From Bugula neritina (Eukaryota; Bryozoa; Gymnolaemata; Cheilostomatida; Bugulidae): 64,000 nt of DNA. Shown here one piece after another: positions 10,071 through 17,800 of the stretch. Made by a program: the position numbers and the translations under genes. Position 1 is the first letter of the stretch. Each line of letters starts with the position of its first letter. Below the pieces are notes generated by a model that saw nothing but the letters and a program-made list of their open reading frames with translations, ran no database searches and was not told the origin of the DNA. The DNA lies in assembly GCA_964035545.1 (NCBI GenBank), contig OZ037766.1, forward strand, positions 7,387,722-7,451,721, written 5' to 3'.

Positions 10071-10840
10071 AAACTGACTGTTTCTCCCTGTGGCGGCGCC
10101 GATGGCCGCATGGGCTCAGGGGCGGTACTCACTGGGTTTTGTGGTGTCAGTGTTGCTATCAGCTTGGCTAGCATGTCCGTCAGTTGAGTGACTTTTGATG
10201 CCGTCGCCAACTGGGACACGGCAGCCGCGGCGGGGGTTTCCTCCCCTTGTCCCGCGGCCGTGTCTGCGCGGTCTATCTCCACTTGGCGGGAGCTTCCGCG
10301 ACTTTTATGCATTTGGTTAGCTAGGAGGTAAGCTTCCCCCTCAGTCAGAGCATCTTCAACGGTGGTGACTCCCCTAGCTAGAAACTGGTGGTGGAGACCC
10401 AGATCGTCGACAGATGCTATGAAAGCGTCGAGGGTGTACCTCTCACGGTTGACTGGGGGCAAGTCGCTGTACGCGATCTGTGCCAGCTTCATGACCGCGG
10501 CGGCATGCTCCCGCAGCGGGGTGCGGGGATCACGCCGCAACCTCTGTAATCGGGCCCTGGCATCTGTAGCCAAGAGGCCAAAGCGGGCCCGCAGAGAAGC
10601 AAAGATATTATCAATGTCTACGCCCAGCCCATAGGGCTTGGCTTTGTCCATCAATGCCATTCTAAGCTTCAGCAGGGCCACCCTAGGGGGCCACTGAGCG
10701 ACGTCCATTACGTCGCTAAACTCTTGGATGAATTGTTCCACCTCCTCTTCACCCGTGAAGGTGGGCGCCTTTAACCTGTAGTGGTATTCAGCTAGTTCTC
10801 GTGGAACCCTTCGCTCTTCTACTACATGGTTAACAGGCAT
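9953..10840 (-). CDS. gag: retroelement Gag (capsid and nucleocapsid)
   Basis: The frame has 295 codons and starts at the ATG at 10840, only 7 nt beyond the primer-binding site. Residues ~25-190 resemble the retrotransposon Gag/capsid core (FTGEEEVEQFIQEF, then conserved arginine- and leucine-rich helices ending DALTEGEAYLLANQ). A single CCHC zinc knuckle, CWECGNQGHFRRYC (258-271), binds RNA in nucleocapsids. The last 118 nt overlap pol in another frame. The frameshift signal at 10010-9966 lies there, so most ribosomes should make Gag alone and a minority a fused Gag-Pol of about 1800 residues. The length and single knuckle are normal for Ty3/Gypsy elements. Confidence 0.93.
   Translation of the reverse strand: MPVNHVVEERRVPRELAEYHYRLKAPTFTGEEEVEQFIQEFSDVMDVAQWPPRVALLKLRMALMDKAKPYGLGVDIDNIFASLRARFGLLATDARARLQRLRRDPRTPLREHAAAVMKLAQIAYSDLPPVNRERYTLDAFIASVDDLGLHHQFLARGVTTVEDALTEGEAYLLANQMHKSRGSSRQVEIDRADTAAGQGEETPAAAAVSQLATASKVTQLTDMLAKLIATLTPQNPVSTAPEPMRPSAPPQGETVSFCWECGNQGHFRRYCPFLNQGLNYRGPQMFPPSAGRRNL
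9966..10010 (-). promoter_or_regulatory. programmed -1 ribosomal frameshift signal between gag and pol
   Basis: The minus strand reads GTTAAAC (10010-10004), a spacer TACCG (10003-9999), then an 8-bp GC-only stem CGGCCCGC/GCGGGCCG (9998-9991 with 9973-9966) closed by a 17-nt loop. The heptamer is in the correct register (G TTA AAC in the gag frame), and slipping back one base enters the pol frame at once. GTTAAAC is the slippery site known from equine arteritis virus. Heptamer, spacer and stem match the standard -1 signal. Confidence 0.85.
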
Positions 10841-10847
10841 TGTCTCT

Positions 10848-10865
10848 ATCCCACTGCTGCCACCA
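10848..10865 (-). other. primer-binding site for tRNA-Leu (gag-proximal)
   Basis: The plus strand reads ATCCCACTGCTGCCACCA, which matches the 3' end of animal tRNA-Leu of the AAG/TAG type including CCA, with one difference as I recall that tRNA. One base (10866) separates it from the 927-bp LTR, the normal position for a reverse-transcription primer site. Confidence 0.8.
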
Positions 10866-10866
10866 C

Positions 10867-11793
10867 TGTAGTAATTCGTGGAATTACTAGTTTGTGGGTT
10901 TTTATTGTGTATTACTAATTACTGCATCATGCTGTGAGGTTACAGAAGGAACCGAACAAATGGATTAGGAATGCGAGAATTATATTTAAGTAAACAACAT
11001 ACGAGTAAAAATAACATACATCAGCCGAGAAAGAATATACAAAAGTCGTAGTACTACATGAGTTAGCCTGCCAGTTCCAATCTGCCTGTGGGCGGCTGAA
11101 GGTGCTGTATATATACGAGAGCTCGCCTCTGATTGGTTGGTATTAATATCACGTCATCCTGGCCATTACTTCAAGGTTCATCCGGGCAAGCTGATGCATA
11201 GCTGTCACTTTGTTGATGATGGAAAATACCCACACTTGCTCAGACGACTGTAAGCATGATTCATCGCAGCCACAGCTGGCTGGATCGTGATTGGTCCATG
11301 GGTTCCGGTGGACCGCGGGAAGTCCCCGCATTTCACATGTGCCGTACGGCACGAAGGAATGTTAACATGTAGTCAACTGATGTATTGATGAGTGAGTCCA
11401 GCTAAGTGAATGGCCATAGCGTCGCTGGTGCGGAACAGCATACGGTCTCTCTAGTAATGGTGATGCCGTCAAGCTAGGCATTAACTACTAGTACTGGCAG
11501 CCTGTTATGATGACCATGCGTACGCATTACGTTACATTTATTACACTGCAGTCCATGGTTATAGCTGCCGGCGGTGTTCCATTGCCGATGGCGTGACATT
11601 AGTAAACTACTTACGTGACATTAGTAAACTACCTACGTGACATTAGTAAACTACCTACGTGACATTAGTAACTACCTACGTGACTACTAACCGCTAACTA
11701 CTAACCATAGCGGGTTAATTACATCACACATTGACGATGTGTGATTATACTACGACAGGTGAATAATAATATAGATAACCAAAACTCACTACA
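10867..11793 (-). repeat. internal LTR of a second type, 927 bp
   Basis: On the minus strand it begins TGTAGT directly after a polypurine tract and ends ACTACA directly before a primer site, with perfect 6-bp inverted ends. In order it contains tandem 22-bp repeats (11679-11593), a CCAAT box (11136-11132), a TATATATA box (11115-11108) and an AATAAA signal (10906-10901), the layout of U3-R-U5. It differs in length and body from the 306-bp outer LTRs, but shares with the right-hand one the last 10 bp plus the primer site (30 identical bases in all). There is no second copy in the window. Just inside its 3' end is a hairpin, tagtaatt/aattacta (10869-10889). It probably drives gag-pol. Confidence 0.8.
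11593..11679 (-). repeat. 22-bp direct repeats in the U3 part of the internal LTR
   Basis: Four near-identical units (plus strand gtgacattagtaaactacct), three of 22 bp and a fourth of 21 bp, lie upstream of the CCAAT and TATA boxes relative to transcription. Each junction contains ACGTGAC. Tandem repeats at this place in retroviral and retrotransposon LTRs often act as enhancers; that role is inferred here. Confidence 0.85.
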
Positions 11794-11826
11794 CTCCCCC
11801 CACCATCGGAAAGTACACCTTTCCGA
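11794..11826 (-). other. polypurine tract and hairpin before the internal LTR
   Basis: Minus-strand GGTGGGGGGAG (11804-11794) abuts the start of the 927-bp LTR. An 8-bp perfect hairpin, TCGGAAAG/CTTTCCGA with a 5-nt loop (11826-11806), lies just upstream. A polypurine tract here implies that the sequence to its right is the 3' end of an element whose 3' LTR is the internal LTR. Confidence 0.75.
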
Positions 11827-12711
11827 TAAGAAAGGAGTACAAGAAAACAAACAGACAAAAAAAAGAAAACACAATTAGAATACAATATAAGAACGCCACC
11901 AAAAAAAAAATATTCACACAGAAACTGCAACAATATAACAGACATTCGGTATACACTACTTACAAATAAGGGAAACTACAGGAGCACAGTCTACAAGTAC
12001 AATAAGCTGGCTAATACCTTAGGATCAGACTTCTGTGTTAGGTTACGAAGGTGTCACTGCTGATATGGCTGGTCGGGTTTACCGGGGTCGGGGATATTCT
12101 CTGCCTTGGACATTACTACAAGCAGAGGCTGAGGCCGTGAGATTTTCCTCGGGCTCCTCTGAGCTTGAACACCTATCAAGGAGGGGGTTGACATGAAGGG
12201 CGTGTCCATCATCAGAGCGAAAGTCGGCAAGTCGTTGCCCTGCTCTGGCTATATGCGCCTGTCTTTCCAGCTGCTCCTTAGTGCCACAAAGAGGACGGGT
12301 ACTCTCCATCACGACGCCGTCTGCCGTTCAGTAGTACGCCGAGGTTCTTGAGACGTTTGCCGCCACTTCCAGCGTAAGCTCGACACCTGCTCGTACAACT
12401 CTTACTGAAGTGCTTCCCTACAGCGTAGCGTAGCCAGGGAATATGTATAGACAGTGCTCCCCCACGCCACCCGTACTTCCTTCACCAAAGGTCTGCTGAA
12501 TGAGCGGTGTGAATTGTCTACTTGTGCATTGCATTCGCACTGGCAAGACGCCAGACCCTCCCGGTCTTGGGCACTACACGCGTTAGAGAAATACCTGTTA
12601 AAAGGTCGCTGGTGCATTCGATATCTAATGTCATTGTAACAGTCCTGCCTGTAATCTCCTATCCTTGGAAACGGCATCGGTTCTTCATATCCCACAGCAT
12701 TGTACACAAAT
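11827..12711 (-). mobile_element. internal segment of a gag/pol-less (non-autonomous-like) element
   Basis: This stretch lies between the outer LTR's primer site and the polypurine tract of the internal LTR. On the minus strand it holds two open frames, 12707-12402 (101 codons, cysteine-containing, no ATG at its start) and 12309-12079 (76 codons from an ATG, ending GREYPRPR), then a T-rich stretch leading to the polypurine tract. I recognise no gag, protease, RT or integrase motif. It may be the leader and 3' UTR of a deleted element or a non-autonomous family that borrows proteins. Confidence 0.55.
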
Positions 12712-12729
12712 ATCCCACTGCTGCCACCA
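12712..12729 (-). other. primer-binding site for tRNA-Leu (outer LTR)
   Basis: The same 18-base sequence as at 10848-10865 lies one base inside the right-hand 306-bp LTR. It is the expected primer site for the composite as a whole. Confidence 0.8.
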
Positions 12730-12730
12730 C

Positions 12731-13036
12731 TGTAGTAATTTTCAGTTTTAGGGTTGATGTACTATCCAGAGAGTCTATTTGTCTATTATAGAACTGCACC
12801 AGGCTAAGTCGAGTGAACGAGTATATTTTATACACAACTATACATTATAAAAACACGATACATTATTTCAAACAAGTTACACATCTAATCTATTTCACAC
12901 TCAAGCTTCGACTGAGTTAGCAGCGGGAAACTACAATTGCTGCTAACTATCAACTACGCTAATTGGCTATCCATTGTTCCGGGTCAATTACGCGACCCTA
13001 CACGTTGTGCTGCTGGTAGTTCCACGAACCACCACA
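12731..13036 (-). repeat. outer 306-bp LTR, 5' copy
   Basis: Partner of 3756-4061 with three differences. On the minus strand CCAAT lies at 12966-12962 and TATAAAA at 12832-12826. It is followed on the right by GTAT (13037-13040), the second copy of the target-site duplication. Confidence 0.9.
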
Positions 13037-13590
13037 GTATTACTATTACTATTAGTATTAGTATTACTATTAGTATTACTATTAGTATTAGTATAAGTAT
13101 TACTATTAGTATTAGTATTACTATTAGTATTACAGTATGAGTATTAGATTAGTATTACTATTAGTATTAGTGTTACTATTAGTATTACTACAGTACAAGT
13201 TGAAGTTAAGTACAAGTACTAGTACTACTACTACTAGTAGTAGTAGTAGTAGTAGTAGTACAAACTGAAACTACGTCTACTCATGCTAAGTGTAGCTAGT
13301 ACTACGTCTACTCTACTAGAAGTATTAGTAGTACTAGTACTAGTAGTATTACTATTAGTATTAGTAGTACTACTACAACTGTACAAGCTTTTTTGTTTCA
13401 ACCTGACCCTACTATTAGATTAATACTAATACTAATAGTAGTACTAATACTAATAGTAATAGTAATACTAATAATAGTGTAAGTATTAATAAATTTAATG
13501 CTATCAGTATCAGTATGAGTATCAGTATAACTATTACTACCATTACTAATATTTACTAATAATATTAGTATTAGATTAGTATTACAATTT
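13037..13590. repeat. imperfect ATTAGT/ATTACT microsatellite array
   Basis: A long array mixes tattag, tattac and tagtag units with interruptions, and its orientation flips: the left part reads actattagt, while 13420-13480 reads actaatact. It continues the array at 3727-3755 that the retroelement split. Open frames inside it are repeats of I, S, T and N and are not genes. Confidence 0.85.
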
Positions 13591-14270
13591 AAATTGGCAA
13601 TTGTCATAATAATCATAATGTATCGATATTCATATTGATATAATGATATTTATATTGGTATTGCACAAGTTATTAAAATTGACATGAAATCATAAATGGG
13701 AAATGTTTATTTATTAATGTATTTATTTTTAATGGTAATGGATATTGGTATTAGTATTACTAATAAGTAATAACCTTAAGTCTAAGACATAGTCATAATC
13801 ATAATGATACTGACAACTCTAACTCTAAGTATTAATGTAACTGTGTAAGTAACGACTATAAATGTAAATTAGTGGATAAGTACAACTTGAACTTATGGTA
13901 GTTAACTATAACAGTATAAGTAGCTCATAAACTGAATATAATTGTTCTGGAATTCACATTAAAAAGTTGATGTTATAGTTATACTTGTGCTACATTTTTA
14001 ATAAATCAAACTGGATATCATTGTCCTCCTTATCAAGTGGTGATCATCATTATGAATATAAGTATAGCAGCTATGAGTTATTACTATCAGTAGGACTATG
14101 AGTATGAATCCATTTATTAGTGTTTAAACAAGGTTAAATGTCTAATCAAATATAAATACTTTTTATAAGCATTAACAGGAAGATAATCATATATAGTGTT
14201 ATCTGTGATACTATATGAATATAAATATCACTATATTTTTAATTAATTATTTATTATTAATAATAAATAA
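13591..14270. other. AT-rich non-coding DNA with degenerate repeats
   Basis: Sparse tatgagtat and attagtatta words suggest decayed microsatellite. I see no gene. Confidence 0.5.
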
Positions 14271-14415
14271 TTAGCAGCAGTAGTAGTAGCTGTAGCAGTA
14301 ACAGCAGCAGTAGCAGTAGTGGCAACATCAGCAGCAATGGTGGTAGCAGCAGTAGCAGTAGTGGCAGCATCAGCAGCAACGGTAGTAGCAGCAGGAGTAT
14401 TTGCAGTAGAAGCAG
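14271..14415. repeat. GCA/GTA trinucleotide repeat with a 42-bp duplication
   Basis: Interspersed agc, agt and ggc triplets. Within it a 42-bp block starting at 14305 is repeated at 14347 with few changes. The minus-strand frame through it (14431-14243) reads as alanine and threonine only and is very probably not a gene. Confidence 0.8.
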
Positions 14416-14807
14416 TAGAGGTAGTACTCATATTTCAACAATAAATAACCTCAAGTTAAGACGATACCATTAAATTTAATAATATAACTTTAGCTCTGAA
14501 AATAAAATTACTTAGAGACATTTATATTAACTTGCAGTCAATCACTCATTGTCACTTTGCTTGTTGGCATATTTATTATAAGCTTATCGGGTAAGTGACA
14601 CTCAAATTATCAAAAGGCTGCATGAAACCCATCACTCAGTGTGAATTAGTGTAACTGTGGGATATTCACTATGGCTGCTGCACACACTTTAAGTATGATA
14701 GCAAATCATTAAATATTGATTGATAATTGTGGTGTTCTCTCACCTAACATTCTAAACCTTGAGGTTGTGTTTGTAATTTAGTTATACGACCCTCTACAGT
14801 CTGAATC

Positions 14808-17800
14808 ATGCTTCGTACCAGCTTGGCCAAAATGAAGTTGGCAGCTACATCTGCTAGTATGAACCAGTTCATGGTAAGTACGATGTTTTAGCTTGTACAC
14901 ATTACCTTGTTGCTTTACCTAATATAAAATCAAGTTGCTTAATTTTGTGCATAATATAATGACGTAACTAATGTAGTATTTTATGTGATAATTGTTTCAT
15001 TTTTGATACGTATTACAAATTTTAGTTGAATTTCAATGTTATTTTTATATAATGATTTGAATTTATAATAACATGCTAGTGGATAGGTAATTTCTTAAAT
15101 TAATGTATCAAATGAATTGCATAGACTGCTATGCAAATGGGTTAGATAGAATAAGTATGTAACTAATTTTTCGAGATTTATTTAAACCCAACGACTTTGT
15201 GGTGTCCAAATTAATAGGTTGCTAAAAGTTGACTAATTTTTAGTAGCTTCTAATTCAGATTGTTGGACGTATATAAACGTATGTGTTTAGATAGTTGAAG
15301 CTGTAATTTACTAATTATGCTTTGCTGATTTTACAACCTGTTTTTAGCTTGTTGGCTAGGTTTTAAAAGTGTGCAAAGAATGGCACTTTAATACCTTAAA
15401 GTTAGATTGAGTTGTCAAAAAAGTAGTTAATACTGAAAGTTGATTGAAAACTAAGAATGGTAATTTGTAGTATGTACTAAATATCACTCAAAACCGTTAA
15501 CTATTGCAAAGGTGTTAAAATATTATATTGTATTAAATATGGTGTAATATGCAGTCATTACATTTATATTCCAATTATAATACAAGACATTATGCTAAGC
15601 CATTGTTGATACCCAGTTCGAAGTTACTCACCCGTTTCTTGTAAAGAACACAGTCTATGTTACTTTAGAGGTTCCAGTCTCCAGTTCTGACGATACAAGC
15701 GAATAGGTGTGCCAGCAGTGAGGCTCTCAAAACTTCACTCTATGATTACCATGTCGAAAAGGGTAAGCACAATGTCATAGTGTTTAACATTACTTTTATG
15801 GTGTACAAGTTTGTCAATTGGTGTGATCAGGAAATTATCACAAGTTAATATAGTTATCCGTATAAGTAGCAACCGTGGTCTAGGGGTTAGAGCGTTGGTT
15901 TAGTAAGCACGAAGTCATGGGTTCAAGCCCCGACATAGGCCATTGGTGATGCTAAGAAGTGTATCCAGTCATAACTGCTCCTGTGCCTCGTCTGAATTAG
16001 TCCTTAGCCCAATTTTACAAAAAAATCTTCTATCAGGGATTTTCTCACAGGGATATGACTATAATTTTGCTTGAGTTGTTTCAATGTAGTCGTCTAGTTT
16101 GAATTTTTAGGTGGGAAGATGGTGGATTTTGCTGGTTGGCTAATGCCGGTGGTGTACTCCAGTGATACCATTATTCAGTCTCATCTTCACACCAGACAAA
16201 GTTGCAGTATATTTGACGTTTCCCACATGTTGCAGACTAAAGTACACGGGAAGCACTCTGTGGACTATTTAGAGTCTTTAGTTGTAGGAGATATAAAAGG
16301 TGGGCTGCACATTCTAATTCTATCATTTCTCTTATTTGGTATTTCTAGCTACAAATTATGTATCAACAACAACAGCAGAGATTGACACTGTAACAATTAC
16401 TTGCAAGTTGTGTGTGGGTGCAGATGATAAAGTGACCTTGACCTTGAGGCTCATCTTGACCTTGAGCCTCACTTTGAATATAGTGTATAGTTCATATGAG
16501 TTGCAGGTCTGGCAGATGACACAGGGACTCTTACTGTCTTCACTAATCAGCAAGGCGGCATTTGTGATGACCTCATAGCTAACAAGACGTCTGACGGGTA
16601 CATCTATGTCGTGTCTAATGCCGGCTGCCGAGATGGTGATCTCGCACTGATGAAGGTAGTAACACTCCCACAGTTTTAATATATATGTACAACATACGGG
16701 TTGCTGTGTACAGCTGACTGCTGTGTATAGCTCCACGTGACATTATAAATATATATTGGTGTTTTTAAGTCACTGACTGCCTTACTCTGAACATTGAAGT
16801 GTTCTAACACTTTTATAATTTATATTGAAACTGGATCTCAGTTAGACAGCTCAATGATTACATTTATATTCTTATCTGTTAATGCAGTGACTGAAAAAGT
16901 TGTGCTTTTCAAACATTTGAATTAAGTTCTCTTGGGTAAGGCAACTCCTACTCACGTAATGCAGCTCGGATTTGCCAAACCCAACTTTTTCTTGCTTTAA
17001 AAATATTTTTTGAGGGAGAATATTAAATTCGCAAACCTAATATCAATGGTGGACATTGTTTTATAGCTGCTTGGAAATGCTGTTGAATTTTAATTAATAT
17101 TATGGCTGTTAACAGTCTCTGTTAATAATTATCTTCAACTGTATTTGTATAATTATATGATATACTATAACGGTTTGTTGTGTGAATATGGAGACTTGCT
17201 GTGTTTATTTTTACACTCCGTATTTCTTATTACCCTGAAACTTGAAATCATAATGAATACAGGTTAAAAATATATTGCAGAGCTGGGCCGGCCCAAGTCA
17301 TTCACTCGACATACTTGAAAATTCTTTACTCGAGTCAACTTGCTAAAACTATTTACTTGACTGCAAGTCTATGAAATTTAAGAAAATGTAGCACACAAAA
17401 CTATTTTTGGTGACTCAGAGCTAGTATGTCTACTAGCCCTGAAATACCAGTAGGTCATATCAGCACAGCTTTAACTCTAGGAGGTAATCTGAACATGCCA
17501 CTTGATTTGTTTGTTCTTCTAACTTTGTAGCGGAAATTAGAAGAGTGCAAGTCTAAAGGATTGGATGTGGAACTGGAAGTGTTAACTAATCCACTTGTCG
17601 CAGTGCAAGGACCTCTCATGTCTAAGGTGAGTAGAGAGTAATCGACACAAGTAAAACTTGCTGTAGAAATCAGAATATCTTCAATGGGCAGATTTTTTTC
17701 TGATCTTTATCACTTTGTTGGCCTGATCTCTTTGGTAACTTTAAATAGAAATTAATTTAAGAGTAGAATATAAGTTGTGTAGTCTATACAAGTAATGATT

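Larger units (their letters stand above)
3756..13036 (-). mobile_element. composite Ty3/Gypsy-type LTR retroelement, 9281 bp, with an internal second LTR
   Basis: The element reads on the minus strand and is bounded by two 306-bp LTRs (12731-13036 and 3756-4061) that differ at three positions, which suggests recent insertion. The flanks carry a 4-bp duplication GTAT. Element order: 306-bp LTR; tRNA-Leu primer site; ~0.9 kb with no gag or pol; polypurine tract GGTGGGGGGAG; a different 927-bp LTR (11793-10867); second tRNA-Leu primer site; gag; pol; zinc-finger-like ORF; polypurine tract GGTGGGGGCGG; 306-bp LTR. Gag, pol and the third ORF are all open. The pol domain order (protease, RT, RNase H, integrase, GPY/F) is that of Ty3/Gypsy (Metaviridae). 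The G+C content is clearly higher than in the surrounding host DNA. One explanation is that a readthrough RNA spanning a non-autonomous and an autonomous element was reverse-transcribed as one unit. Nested insertion with loss of one LTR is the main alternative. Confidence 0.85.

Noticed and set aside
5608-10077. Several plus-strand open frames of 60-175 codons
   Set aside because: All lie opposite intact pol and gag and arise from the high G+C and coding bias of the minus strand; none has a domain.
3756-13036. A retrovirus with an envelope gene
   Set aside because: The third ORF has zinc-binding cysteines and a basic tail but no signal peptide, membrane anchor or glycosylated ectodomain pattern.
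13398-13616. Isoleucine/serine/threonine-rich peptide gene
   Set aside because: It is the translated hexamer microsatellite.
14243-14431. An alanine/threonine-rich minus-strand protein
   Set aside because: The frame is only a translation of the GCA/GTA triplet repeat.
15869-15941. A tRNA-Thr gene
   Set aside because: The B box is good and the loop could read AGT, but the acceptor arms do not pair, the anticodon stem is mismatched and a SINE tail follows. It is treated as a SINE head.
17278-17460. A complete hAT element in AMT intron 4
   Set aside because: Only one terminus-like motif is visible; no inverted partner or 8-bp duplication was found.
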